Shown piece after piece: positions 17,661-26,658 of a stretch of DNA of 64,000 bases. The notes under the pieces were generated by a model. The model was given only the letters and a program-made list of their open reading frames with translations. It was not told the DNA's origin and ran no database searches. Within the stretch, counting starts at the first letter, position 1. Every line of letters starts with the position of its first letter. The position numbers were made by a program, and so were the translations under genes. Source of the stretch: an uncultured Vibrio sp. (lineage in GTDB: Bacteria > Pseudomonadota > Gammaproteobacteria > Enterobacterales > Vibrionaceae); contig NZ_CANLBV010000002.1 of assembly GCF_947488985.1 (NCBI RefSeq), positions 35,564-99,563 of the forward strand. Direction: 5' to 3'.

Positions 17661-17978
17661 TCATCACCTTATTGCTGTATGGGGAGGGCAATGTACTTCG
17701 AGAATCTGGATTGGGGGTGGCGGTAATAACGTGAAAATGGAGGAACACAGAAAAGTGAGAGGTGCTTCGAAGGTTATCATCCTAATTAATACTCTTGTTG
17801 CATAACAGTGAGAACACATAGGAAAAACACTTCTTGTTACTTTTGATCTTGCCTCATCTTCGCCCCCAAAGTACCAAAAGGTGTTGTTAATGCTTTTTTA
17901 TCAATGGTTATGCATATCTAAGCGATTTATAGCGAGAACCATGCAGATAGGCAGATCAATTAATAAGGAGCGTTATTC
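17661..17978. other. Divergent intergenic region of the phage-like module
   Basis: This 318-base, AT-rich gap separates the lysis-type operon (minus) from the HTH gene (plus). It must hold both promoters. I see no clear operator palindrome or repeat in it. AAGGAG at 17962-17967 serves the HTH gene. Confidence 0.4.
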
Positions 17979-19202
17979 ATGTGTGTTTCCCTCATTCTTT
18001 CTTTCATCCCATTAAAAACCGGTTCGCCAATCAGTAAGTTGGTGTTATTAAAATTGGCCGATAACGCAGACGCGCGTGGCGTGTGCTTTCCTTCCCTAAA
18101 TTACTTAGCGCAATATTGTGAGGTGTCGGTAAGAACCGTTAAACGACACGTTAACGAGTTAGAAAGACAAGGGTTTGTGAAGCGGATAAAGCGGTTTGAT
18201 GATTCAGGGCGTCAGCGCAGCAATCTGTATCAGCTACGCTTGCCCAATGGTTGCCACATTGAACAAAACGACCTAGATCAAACCGACTTACCGCCCGTTT
18301 TACCAAATTACGCCCCGAAAGCGAGTCATACTCAGAAAACAGGTCATACACAGAAAACCGAACATCCAGACACCCACCTAGGTGACACAGCGACCAACAC
18401 GGAGAGTGATCACCTGTCACACATAATCTTTCATAAAGAACATAAAACAGGCATTCCTGTTGAAACCAACCCTGTCGTTGAAACAGAAAAGACACTTGAA
18501 GCCGTCCCATCTATTGAAGCAGAGCCGTCTCTTGAAGCTGAGCTGTCTCTTAAATCAGAGCGGTCTCTTGAAGCTGAACCACCTCTTGAAGTTGAGTCGC
18601 CTCTTGAAGCAGGCCGAACCGGTGAGAAAGCGCTTGCGACACCTCCTGCCAACGGTGCAAAACCAACAAGCCAACAGAACGAGGCCGTGATTCACCTGAT
18701 CACCAAAGAAGGTAACGCGCCTATTTACCACGAGTTCTACAAAATCTTAGAACGCACCTACCCAAAGCTCGATGTGCTGCAAGAATTGCATGCCATGCAA
18801 ACGTGGCTGTACATCAACCCCGACAAGCGCAAGCCTTTTGAGCACATTGGCCACTTTGTGAATGGTTGGCTAAGAAGAAGCGCCAAAGCCAAAACCCAAG
18901 CCCAAACCAAAGTCAACGCCCAAACCAAGACCAAGCAGGGGGCATCACCCGCCTTTAAACAAACAGGGACGAGTAAACCCGTCAGCGCTTCTGCATCCGC
19001 CAAATCTTCCAAGGCGGCCGAATCAAGAGCAACAGCGAACCCCAAACCGGTTACCAAGCCAGTGGAGTCACAGCAACCGACTCTGGTCGCTCAGGCCCTA
19101 GCGGACTACAAAGCCAAAAGCACCATTAACCCGTTTGAAGCGCGCATCAAGGCCCTAGTGCAAGCCAAATCAGATCACAAGCCAAAACAGATTAAAAGCT
19201 AA
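17979..19202 (+). CDS. Helix-turn-helix protein resembling phage/plasmid replication initiators
   Basis: This is a 407-residue protein. The N-terminal 100 residues hold an HTH_36-type winged helix (KLVLLKLADNADARGVCFPS, LAQYCEVSVRTVKRHVNELE), common in phage replication O-like and plasmid Rep proteins. The middle is low complexity: residues 177-212 are six tandem six-residue units (PSLEAE type). A second conserved block (about 245-305, YHEFYKILERTYPKLDVLQELHAMQTWL...GHFVNGWLRR) resembles the C-terminal part of such proteins. The tail is Lys/Ala/Gln-rich. AAGGAG lies 11 bases before the ATG. Role unknown: module regulator or remnant replication protein. Confidence 0.65.
   Translation: MCVSLILSFIPLKTGSPISKLVLLKLADNADARGVCFPSLNYLAQYCEVSVRTVKRHVNELERQGFVKRIKRFDDSGRQRSNLYQLRLPNGCHIEQNDLDQTDLPPVLPNYAPKASHTQKTGHTQKTEHPDTHLGDTATNTESDHLSHIIFHKEHKTGIPVETNPVVETEKTLEAVPSIEAEPSLEAELSLKSERSLEAEPPLEVESPLEAGRTGEKALATPPANGAKPTSQQNEAVIHLITKEGNAPIYHEFYKILERTYPKLDVLQELHAMQTWLYINPDKRKPFEHIGHFVNGWLRRSAKAKTQAQTKVNAQTKTKQGASPAFKQTGTSKPVSASASAKSSKAAESRATANPKPVTKPVESQQPTLVAQALADYKAKSTINPFEARIKALVQAKSDHKPKQIKS
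18507..18614 (+). repeat. In-frame 18-bp tandem array (6 copies) in the HTH gene
   Basis: Units of the type CCGTCTCTTGAAGCTGAG differ at 2-6 positions. They encode residues 177-212. Confidence 0.9.
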
Positions 19203-19268
19203 GGCAAACCAAAGCGAACACAGACAAAAAACGTCAAGAGACAAAAGTAGAATTAGGGAGAGGGCAAC

Positions 19269-19589
19269 ATGGACGATAACCGCCTAAAAAAACTAACAAC
19301 GGAAGAAAAAGCCACCATTTTGGCAAAAGAGATAGCGCGAGTAGAAGGGCGGATTGGCGAGTTTTTGACTTTGCTGGTTAACCATTACCCACAAGGGCTA
19401 ACACGCACAGAAATTAAAGAACTTTTGCTGGTAAACAACAACCCAAGCTTTGTCTCGTTATATCGAAACGGCAATATTTTCATTGATATAGAAAAGCGCT
19501 ATTGCGAGACAGCACAAGAAAACCGTTACTTCATAGGCACCCAGTTCCTGCACGATGTACAATGCGTGCGGTGGGTCAACGCTTTGTAA
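19269..19589 (+). CDS. Small uncharacterised protein
   Basis: I do not recognise this 106-residue protein. It starts with charged helices (LTTEEKATILAKEIARVEGRIGEFLTLLVNHYPQGLTRTEIKELLLV), compatible with a small winged-helix-like or all-helical fold, and ends with a hydrophobic tail. GGGAGAGGGC precedes the ATG. It lies 66 bases after the HTH gene on the same strand and is probably co-transcribed with it. Confidence 0.5.
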   Translation: MDDNRLKKLTTEEKATILAKEIARVEGRIGEFLTLLVNHYPQGLTRTEIKELLLVNNNPSFVSLYRNGNIFIDIEKRYCETAQENRYFIGTQFLHDVQCVRWVNAL

Positions 19590-20037
19590 AGTTCGAGTCA
19601 CGCAGAGCAGTTTTCAAATTGGTTAATATGCACTTATTTTGCTAAAATATATCGCAAATTAGAAATCGTAAGCAAAACGCATAAAAGCGAACAACTTGTT
19701 ACTATTGCCTTTAGGAGCCAAACCTAAGGGCGGTAGCGTACCCAAATGCGAGAGCGGCAAGTAAGTAGGCCGCAAGTGAGTCGTTAGCAAGTCAAAAGCG
19801 CTACAACTCACAAGCCACTGAAAGGCTGCTTTTGGCGGCCTATTGAGGCGGTTTTGAAAAAGTCAGCAAAATCTAGGTTTTATAAGGGATGGTTGAAAAT
19901 AGACTGTCTCAAAATGAATAAAAAATGTCTCAGTGGCCTAATATTGACAGATAAATATTTGTGAAGTTAAGCCTCTAAAATTCTATACATATTCACGTTC
20001 GTGAGTTGTCCTAAACCGTATACTGAAAGAGAAAACT
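19590..20037 (+). other. Long leader of the rml-wzx-wzy operon
   Basis: The 448-base region contains a possible -10 box TAAAAT (19643-19648) with only a weak -35, the JUMPStart/ops element, and about 300 bases of leader with partly self-complementary GGCCGC/GCGGCC stretches. No ORF is supported in it. Confidence 0.6.
19705..19740 (+). promoter_or_regulatory. JUMPStart sequence with ops element (RfaH recruitment site)
   Basis: GGCGGTAGCGT at 19729-19739 is an exact ops core, preceded by TTTAGGAGCCAAACCTAAG, which resembles the upstream half of JUMPStart. RfaH binds the paused polymerase at ops and prevents early termination in long polysaccharide operons. It is placed about 300 bases before rmlB and would act on the whole rml-wzx-wzy-GT transcript. 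Confidence 0.87.
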
Positions 20038-21135
20038 ATGAAGATCCTCGTCACTGGTGGTGCTGGCTTTATCGGCTCTGCTGTCATTCGTCATATCATC
20101 AAGAACACATCTGACAGCGTGGTCAACGTTGATAAGCTCACTTACGCAGGTAATTTAGAATCTCTTATCGAAGTGGATTCGAGCGAACGTTACTCGTTTG
20201 AGCAAGTGGATATTTGCAATCGTTCAGAGCTTGACCGAGTGTTCGCAGAGCACAAACCAGATGCAGTCATGCACCTAGCGGCTGAATCTCATGTTGACCG
20301 TTCAATCACTGGCCCAGCGGCGTTTATTGAAACCAATATTGTTGGTACCTACACCCTACTTGAAGCAACTCGCGAGTATTGGAATACGCTTGAAGAAGGT
20401 GCAAAATCAGAGTTTCGTTTCCATCATATTTCGACTGATGAAGTGTATGGCGACCTTCCACATCCTGATGAAGTTCCAGAAGGCGCAGCGCTACCAATGT
20501 TCTTGGAAACAACCTCGTATGAGCCATCAAGCCCATACTCGGCATCAAAAGCATCGAGCGATCACCTAGTGCGTGCATGGCTGCGTACTTATGGTCTGCC
20601 AACTATGGTGACCAACTGCTCAAATAACTACGGCCCTTACCACTTTCCTGAAAAATTGATCCCATTAGTGATTCTTAATGCTTTAGAGGGTAAAGAGCTT
20701 CCTATCTACGGGAAAGGCGACCAAATCCGTGACTGGCTATTTGTCGAAGATCACGCTCGCGCACTCTACAAGGTAGTAACCGAAGGCAAAGTAGGTGAGA
20801 CCTACAACATCGGTGGCCACAACGAGAAGAGAAACCTCGAAGTCGTCAATACGATTTGTGACATCCTAGATGCGCTAGTCCCGAAAGAGTCAGCGTATGC
20901 AGAGCAAATTACGTACGTTCAAGATCGCCCTGGTCACGATCGTCGTTACGCGATTGACTCAAGCAAAATGCAGCGAGAGCTAAATTGGACACCTGAAGAA
21001 ACGTTTGAAACCGGCCTTCGTAAAACAGTGCAATGGTATTTAGATAACTCGATATGGTGCCAAAATGTGCAAGATGGTAGTTACCAACGTGAGCGTTTAG
21101 GTGTTGAGTCAACGGAAACTAAGGAAAGTGAATAA
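20038..21135 (+). CDS. rmlB: dTDP-glucose 4,6-dehydratase
   Basis: This 365-residue SDR enzyme is the second step to dTDP-L-rhamnose. [10 protein letters not shown] lies at the N-terminus, [11 protein letters not shown] holds the active-site Thr-Asp-Glu triad and [16 protein letters not shown] the catalytic Tyr and Lys. The C-terminus is typical ([14 protein letters not shown]). The stop overlaps the rmlA ATG (TAATG), so the four rml genes are tightly coupled. Confidence 0.96.
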   Translation: MKILVTGGAGFIGSAVIRHIIKNTSDSVVNVDKLTYAGNLESLIEVDSSERYSFEQVDICNRSELDRVFAEHKPDAVMHLAAESHVDRSITGPAAFIETNIVGTYTLLEATREYWNTLEEGAKSEFRFHHISTDEVYGDLPHPDEVPEGAALPMFLETTSYEPSSPYSASKASSDHLVRAWLRTYGLPTMVTNCSNNYGPYHFPEKLIPLVILNALEGKELPIYGKGDQIRDWLFVEDHARALYKVVTEGKVGETYNIGGHNEKRNLEVVNTICDILDALVPKESAYAEQITYVQDRPGHDRRYAIDSSKMQRELNWTPEETFETGLRKTVQWYLDNSIWCQNVQDGSYQRERLGVESTETKESE

Positions 21136-22022
21136 TGAAAGGGATCGTTCTTGCTGGTGGCTCTGGCACACGTTTATACCCATTAACTCGTGGCGTATCT
21201 AAGCAGCTATTGCCGATTTACGATAAGCCGATGGTGTTTTACCCGATCTCGACATTAATGCTTGCGGGCATTAAAGATATTTTGATTATCACCACACCTG
21301 AAGATAATGCTGGATTTCAACGCCTACTAGGTGATGGCTCTGATTTTGGTATTAACCTTGAGTATGCGATTCAGCCAAGCCCAGATGGCTTAGCACAAGC
21401 GTTTATTATCGGTGAAGAGTTCATTGGTGATGACAGCGTGTGTTTGGTGCTGGGTGATAATATATTCTATGGTCAATCTTTTTCTAAAACACTACAAAGT
21501 GCTGCTTCAAAAGAGTCTGGCGCTACTGTTTTCGGTTATCAAGTCAAAGACCCAGAGCGTTTTGGTGTGGTTGAATTTGATAAAGACATGAAGGCCGTTT
21601 CAATTGAAGAAAAACCAGAAGTACCAAGGTCCAACTATGCAGTAACTGGCTTGTATTTCTATGATAACCGCGTGGTGGAAATGGCTAAGCAAGTGAAGCC
21701 ATCTCATCGTGGAGAACTCGAAATTACCACACTCAATGAAATGTACCTCAATGATGGTTCTCTGAATGTGGAATTGTTAGGTCGTGGTTTCGCTTGGTTA
21801 GATACCGGTACGCATGAAAGTTTGCACGAAGCCTCTTCGTTTGTGCAAACGATTGAAAATGTTCAAGGCTTGAAAGTTGCTTGTTTAGAAGAAATCGCAT
21901 GGCGTAACGGTTGGCTGAGCGATGAGCAAGTTCTAACTCTAGCTAAACCAATGACGAAGAACGAGTACGGCCAGTACTTGACTCGTTTAGTGACTGACGC
22001 TCAGAACAAGGCGATAAAATGA
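21135..22022 (+). CDS. rmlA: Glucose-1-phosphate thymidylyltransferase
   Basis: This is a 295-residue nucleotidyltransferase that makes dTDP-glucose, the first step of the rhamnose pathway. The signature [11 protein letters not shown] is near the N-terminus, with [25 protein letters not shown] and the [22 protein letters not shown] block. Length is standard. The stop overlaps the rmlD start (ATGATG). Confidence 0.96.
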   Translation: MKGIVLAGGSGTRLYPLTRGVSKQLLPIYDKPMVFYPISTLMLAGIKDILIITTPEDNAGFQRLLGDGSDFGINLEYAIQPSPDGLAQAFIIGEEFIGDDSVCLVLGDNIFYGQSFSKTLQSAASKESGATVFGYQVKDPERFGVVEFDKDMKAVSIEEKPEVPRSNYAVTGLYFYDNRVVEMAKQVKPSHRGELEITTLNEMYLNDGSLNVELLGRGFAWLDTGTHESLHEASSFVQTIENVQGLKVACLEEIAWRNGWLSDEQVLTLAKPMTKNEYGQYLTRLVTDAQNKAIK

Positions 22023-22906
22023 TGCGAGTACTCATTACAGGTTACCATGGCCAAGTTGGTTCGAGTTTAACTGAGCAGTTAGCTAATAATGGAAATATTA
22101 CAGTTCGATCTCTAGATAGAGAGCACCTTGATATCACTAACCAAGAGGCCGTAAATGCTGTAGTTGCTGAATTTCAACCTACTATCATTATTAATGCAGC
22201 AGCACATACCGCGGTTGATAAAGCCGAAGAGGAAGTCGACCTTTCTTACGCGATAAACCGTGATGGTCCTAAATACTTAGCGCAAGCCGCTCAGAGTGTT
22301 GGTGCTGCAATGCTGCATATCTCTACCGATTATGTATTTGAAGGCAATAAAGCGGGCGAGTATACAGAAACGGATACGACAAACCCACAAGGCGTATACG
22401 GTGAAAGTAAATTAGCTGGTGAGATTGCTGTCGCACAAGCATGTGAAAAACACATTATCCTTCGTACAGCATGGGTATTTGGTGAGAACGGCAATAACTT
22501 CGTGAAAACCATGCTGCGTTTAGGAGCAAATAGAGACGCATTAAGTATTGTTGGTGATCAGTTTGGCGGGCCGACTTATGCTGGTGATATCGCCAATACC
22601 TTGATCCACATAGCGAAGCGTATTGATCAAGGTGATGCTGTTGAGTACGGTGTTTACCATTACTCGGGGTTGCCTCACGTCAGTTGGTTTGACTTTGCTG
22701 ATGCTATTTTTGATGTTGCCGTAGAGCAGGGAGTTCTTGCAAATAAGCCAAGCTTAACGAGTATCACCACCGACCAATACCCAACACCCGCGAAGCGCCC
22801 AAGCAATTCTCGTTTAAGTACCGAAAAAATCACGCTAGGTTTCTCGGCTAAAGCGAGTGATTGGAAGGCCGCGTTAAACAATATTCAAGCGTATACAGGC
22901 GAATAA
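22022..22906 (+). CDS. rmlD: dTDP-4-dehydrorhamnose reductase
   Basis: This 294-residue SDR reductase performs the last step to dTDP-L-rhamnose. Motifs are ITGYHGQVGSSL (NAD(P)H binding), NAAAHTAVDKAE and STDYVFEG, with Tyr and Lys in GVYGESKLAGE. Two adjacent ATGs exist (22019 and 22022); either start gives the same protein apart from one Met. rmlC follows after one base. Confidence 0.95.
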   Translation: MRVLITGYHGQVGSSLTEQLANNGNITVRSLDREHLDITNQEAVNAVVAEFQPTIIINAAAHTAVDKAEEEVDLSYAINRDGPKYLAQAAQSVGAAMLHISTDYVFEGNKAGEYTETDTTNPQGVYGESKLAGEIAVAQACEKHIILRTAWVFGENGNNFVKTMLRLGANRDALSIVGDQFGGPTYAGDIANTLIHIAKRIDQGDAVEYGVYHYSGLPHVSWFDFADAIFDVAVEQGVLANKPSLTSITTDQYPTPAKRPSNSRLSTEKITLGFSAKASDWKAALNNIQAYTGE

Positions 22907-22907
22907 A

Positions 22908-23459
22908 ATGAAAGTCATTGATACTGAAATCCCTGATGTAAAAATTATTGAACCAAGTGTATTTGGTGATGAGCGAGGTTTCTTCATGGAAACTTGGCAA
23001 CAAAAGAAATTCGAAGAACTAGTAACGGGAAAGCCGACTCAATTCGTACAAGATAATCATTCTAAGTCTAAAAAAGGCATTTTGCGAGGTTTGCATTATC
23101 AAACAGAAAACACCCAAGGTAAGTTAGTTCGCGTTGTATCTGGTGAAGTGTTTGATGTGGCCGTTGATATTCGAAAAGATTCACCAACGTTTGGTCAATG
23201 GGTGGGGGAGTACTTATCTGCTGAAAATAAACGTCAATTGTGGGTGCCAGAAGGGTTTGCTCATGGTTTTTATGTGACGAGTGATGAAGCGGAGTTTGTT
23301 TATAAGTGTACGGATTATTATAATCCTGCATTTGAGCAATCACTTAAGTGGAATGACTCTAGTTTGAATATCAAATGGCCAATTCATACTGATCAGCAAC
23401 CACTATTATCAAAAAAAGATATGGAAGGTTTAAGCTTAGATAAGATTGCTACTATTTAG
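22908..23459 (+). CDS. rmlC: dTDP-4-dehydrorhamnose 3,5-epimerase
   Basis: This 183-residue cupin epimerase is the third step to dTDP-L-rhamnose. DERGFFMETW, VQDNHSKSKKGILRGLHYQ (catalytic His) and VPEGFAHGFYV are the family signatures. Length is standard. It closes the rmlBADC set; a weak hairpin follows at 23523-23547 before wzx. Confidence 0.96.
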   Translation: MKVIDTEIPDVKIIEPSVFGDERGFFMETWQQKKFEELVTGKPTQFVQDNHSKSKKGILRGLHYQTENTQGKLVRVVSGEVFDVAVDIRKDSPTFGQWVGEYLSAENKRQLWVPEGFAHGFYVTSDEAEFVYKCTDYYNPAFEQSLKWNDSSLNIKWPIHTDQQPLLSKKDMEGLSLDKIATI

Positions 23460-23522
23460 GTGAAGTGTTTTTAAGCAAAATAGCGGTGAGTAAATAATCG
23501 AATAGTGCAGTGAAATAAAACT

Positions 23523-23547
23523 AGTAAGGTATTTTGAATGCCTTACT
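23523..23547 (+). terminator. Weak hairpin between rmlC and wzx
   Basis: AGTAAGGTATT and AATGCCTTACT form an 11-bp stem with one G-U pair and a 3-base loop, followed only by TTATTG. It marks the sharp drop in GC between rml and the wzx block and could be a leaky terminator. Confidence 0.4.
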
Positions 23548-23610
23548 TTATTGTTGTGCTAACGCACTTTCAAGCATGGTTTCTGGTGTGGTATTATAGC
23601 AAGGTTGTTT

Positions 23611-24816
23611 ATGCGGTATTTTTTGGTATTTGCTCTTAGATTTAGCGGTTTGGCTCTCGGATTTATATTGAGTATAGTTCTAGCGCAGAATTACACAAAA
23701 TTTGAATTAGGGCAGTATTTTATTTTTATTCACCTAGTTGCAATGGGTTCGATACTAATAAGATTTGGTAGTGATAATGCGTTGCTAAAATTATCACAGT
23801 ACTTCAGTGTTTCTCAAAAGTACATAGCTCTTCGTATATCTTCAATTATTGCAATAAAAGTGTATGTAGCAATATTTATGTTGTTAAGTGCTGGGTATCT
23901 TCTTGGTGAAATAGATGGAAGAGTTGCAGTTCTAATTTCAATCACTTTGCTTCCTTTTAGTTTTATTAACTATTCATCGGAGTACCTAAAAGGCAATGAT
24001 AATCAAAATAAAGGTGTACTATTACAAACAGTACTAATTCCTTTGATTACAATGATGTTAGTGCTGATTTATAGTTTTGATCTTATCTATATATATAGCT
24101 CTTCTATCCTAATTTGCTTTGTGATTTCAATGCTTCTTTTTAGCACTAAAGGGCAAGAAAAGCACTATAGTAGTGAGGTGATAACCGACTATCGCTCGTG
24201 CCTACAACCATTCTTTATTGTTGCAGTACTAAACTCTATCATTGCAACTATGGATTCCTTTATGATTGGTATATTTTCTTCGCTAGAAGAGGTTGCGACT
24301 TATAATATAGCAAATAAAGTTGCAATGATATCATCAGTGTTTTTAGTTATAGCCAATGGTATTATCGGTCCGATATTTTCTAATTTGTGGCAGGAAAATA
24401 AAATAGCAAGAATAAATGATATTTTTGTCAAGGTTACCATCGCTATGGCAATAGTGGCAGTATTTATATTTCTATTCTTCTTTTATTTTGGTGAGATTCT
24501 ACTTATATATATTTACGGTCCAGAATACACTGGTAGCTATAAGCTTCTTGTTATACTTTCTTTTTCGCAGGCTATTATGTTAAGCACTGGTCCTGTTGCA
24601 TACTTACTAATGATGACCGGATCATCTAATATTCACAGAAAATCGCTGATGATATCAGTGGTAATAAATATCGCGCTAAATTGCCTATTAATACCACACT
24701 TTGGTGCAGTTGGTGCTGCACTTGCGACTGCAATATCAATAACAATTAAAAATATATATAGCTTAGTATTAGCTAACAATAAGTTTAAATTTATTAGTAG
24801 TAGAGGATTGAAATGA
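23611..24816 (+). CDS. wzx: Oligosaccharide-lipid flippase (Wzx)
   Basis: This protein of about 401 residues has roughly 12 hydrophobic helices and the polysaccharide_synt/MATE-like pattern (FGLxLGFILSIVLAQNYTKFELGQYF near the start, ATYNIANKVAMISSVF and FGAVGAALATAISITIKN later). It flips the undecaprenyl-linked repeat unit across the inner membrane. The ATG at 23611 with AAGG seven bases ahead is preferred over the TTG at 23605. The coding sequence is much richer in A and T than rmlBADC, marking the start of a horizontally acquired block. The 3' end overlaps the next gene by four bases. Confidence 0.9.
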   Translation: MRYFLVFALRFSGLALGFILSIVLAQNYTKFELGQYFIFIHLVAMGSILIRFGSDNALLKLSQYFSVSQKYIALRISSIIAIKVYVAIFMLLSAGYLLGEIDGRVAVLISITLLPFSFINYSSEYLKGNDNQNKGVLLQTVLIPLITMMLVLIYSFDLIYIYSSSILICFVISMLLFSTKGQEKHYSSEVITDYRSCLQPFFIVAVLNSIIATMDSFMIGIFSSLEEVATYNIANKVAMISSVFLVIANGIIGPIFSNLWQENKIARINDIFVKVTIAMAIVAVFIFLFFFYFGEILLIYIYGPEYTGSYKLLVILSFSQAIMLSTGPVAYLLMMTGSSNIHRKSLMISVVINIALNCLLIPHFGAVGAALATAISITIKNIYSLVLANNKFKFISSRGLK

Positions 24817-25961
24817 GCGAATTGAACTTATTGATCATTTGGGAAAAGGGGCGTGACAAGGAAAAGATCATTCTTGATGATATGAATAAATCATTCAAGA
24901 TATGTCAATGTATTGACATGAAATGGAGTGATAAACATTTTCATACGAATCTTTCAAGATTTTATGGTCAAAAACTACCAAGTGGTTCTCACAAACAGAA
25001 ACATTGTGGAAGTGGTCGATTTTTGATAGTTACGTTCATTGATGAATCACCTGAATATGACTACAGAGATACATCTAGAGGGCCTGAATACGTAAATATT
25101 AATGTATTCGATAGAAAAGCACTATATAGGGAGTGGACAGGAGGTGGCCATAAGATTCATGCAACTAATGGAAAGCATGAAACGTCTCATGATTTAATGT
25201 TGCTATTAGGTAAATGTGCTAAACAGTATACTAACGATTACTCGGGAAAGTGTGAGATTGAAGCTATGTCTACCATATTTATGGACAGAGACTTGGAAGG
25301 TTCAAAAGGTTGGCGTGACTTTAAACATATGTTTTCTACAATTAACTCGTGTGCACAATATGTGGTAATGAGGAATTTTGATTCATTACCTAATGATTAC
25401 AGAGTCAATGATCACGGAGATATTGATTTTTTGACAACAAACAAAGTTGATTTCGCATTCATTTTAAATGCAAAAAAAAGCAAGAGAATTTTCAGGTCAG
25501 CAGCATACGAAATATTAGTAAATGATGAATTTGTACCCTGTGATTTAAGAGAAATTGGAGATGGGTATTATGATAGAACTTGGCAAGAGAATATTCTAGA
25601 TAATTCTGTAATGAATGGTGTTTTTAGTATTCCATCAAAAGAAGATTTTTTTCCTATGTTATCATATCATGCTTTAATACATAAAGTGAAGATTTCTGAT
25701 GATTATCAAAACCATTTTAATCAAGAAAATATGACCATAAACTCTGTATTTGAATTCACGGAAAGCTTTATGAAGGAAAGGTCATATTTAATAACGATAC
25801 CTAAAGATATAAGTGTATACCTAAATAGATCAAATGTTGATATGCTCAATGTTGATGTTGAAAAGTGCTCGACTATTGGATATATAGTCCGATTAATTAG
25901 GCAACTGGTCTTAGTTGATTTTAGGTTACGACTAGGAAAGTTAAAGCGAATGGTTATTTGA
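24813..25961 (+). CDS. Unassigned protein of the polysaccharide block, possibly nucleotidyltransferase-like C-terminal half
   Basis: This is a 382-residue soluble protein with no signal or membrane segment; I cannot name the family with confidence. The N-terminal half contains DxxxREWTGGGHKIHATNGKHETSHDLMLLLGK, a conspicuous His/Asn/Glu pattern. The C-terminal half has MRNFDSLPNDY, HGDIDFLTTN and CDLREIGDGYYDRTW, which loosely recall nucleotidyltransferase-fold proteins where G-D-I-D binds metal, and then FPMLSYHALIHK. It overlaps wzx by four bases and the kinase-fold gene by one, so the three are translated together. I infer a role in adding a phosphate-linked group to the repeat unit; it could instead be a glycosyltransferase of a novel family. 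Confidence 0.5.
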   Translation: MSELNLLIIWEKGRDKEKIILDDMNKSFKICQCIDMKWSDKHFHTNLSRFYGQKLPSGSHKQKHCGSGRFLIVTFIDESPEYDYRDTSRGPEYVNINVFDRKALYREWTGGGHKIHATNGKHETSHDLMLLLGKCAKQYTNDYSGKCEIEAMSTIFMDRDLEGSKGWRDFKHMFSTINSCAQYVVMRNFDSLPNDYRVNDHGDIDFLTTNKVDFAFILNAKKSKRIFRSAAYEILVNDEFVPCDLREIGDGYYDRTWQENILDNSVMNGVFSIPSKEDFFPMLSYHALIHKVKISDDYQNHFNQENMTINSVFEFTESFMKERSYLITIPKDISVYLNRSNVDMLNVDVEKCSTIGYIVRLIRQLVLVDFRLRLGKLKRMVI

Positions 25962-26626
25962 TGAGAAATGTAATTTATAAAATATTAACTATATTGCAAA
26001 TTGCAATCTTTTATCCTCAGCTAAAGAACTTTGGGTTTATTAACATACGATTGTTTAAATTTTCATCATGGCATCATGGGGTCGGTTACCTTACTGCTGA
26101 TAACAAGCAAGGTGACAGAGTGTTTCTTAAAACATCAGGAACTTATAACGCAGCAGAATGTGAGTATTATTGTTTGACGGAATTATATAAACTTATTCCG
26201 TCGTTGATACCTGAACCAATTGAAATATTTCGTAAGTACTCTATGTCCATAGTTGCTATGGAAGCAATTGAGGGTGAAGAATTAACAAGTACGATTGTAT
26301 CGCGAGAACAGTATAGGGTTTTCTGTGAGGAGGTGATTGATGCCTTGAATATGGCTGAAATCTGCCATAGAGATATACATGAAGGTAATTTGCTATTTTC
26401 AAAAAATAAAGGTTTAGTTCTGATCGATTTTGCATGGGCTATACACAAATACAACATAGAAAGAGATAAGCAACATGTAGCAAGCTTAAGAACGCTTGGT
26501 AATGAATATAAGCTAAGTAAATATACTTGGCAGGATAGTTTTTCACTTGAGAAAGTAGGTTCTAAATTATTTGATAATTCATTTAAAGTACTAAAGTACA
26601 CTAAACCTTATGAATATAAGATATGA
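25961..26626 (+). CDS. Kinase-fold protein (WaaP/Kdo-kinase-like), predicted sugar or small-molecule kinase
   Basis: This protein of about 221 residues has a minimal protein-kinase-like fold: GDRVFLKT (beta-3 lysine), AAECEYYCLTEL (helix C glutamate), CHRDIHEGNLLF (catalytic loop HRDxxxxN) and LVLIDFAWA (metal-binding Asp in place of DFG). The pattern is that of LPS heptose/Kdo kinases and related bacterial kinases rather than Ser/Thr kinases. The ATG at 25961 overlaps the previous stop (TGATG). I infer phosphorylation of a sugar or linked alcohol in the repeat unit, working with the coupled upstream protein. Confidence 0.65.
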   Translation: MRNVIYKILTILQIAIFYPQLKNFGFINIRLFKFSSWHHGVGYLTADNKQGDRVFLKTSGTYNAAECEYYCLTELYKLIPSLIPEPIEIFRKYSMSIVAMEAIEGEELTSTIVSREQYRVFCEEVIDALNMAEICHRDIHEGNLLFSKNKGLVLIDFAWAIHKYNIERDKQHVASLRTLGNEYKLSKYTWQDSFSLEKVGSKLFDNSFKVLKYTKPYEYKI

Positions 26627-26658
26627 TTTATTAAGAGATTACTTGCAGGATACATTTT

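Noticed and set aside
16030..19589. Complete prophage
   Set aside because: There are no integrase, terminase, capsid, tail or att sites; only lysis-type and HTH genes are present.
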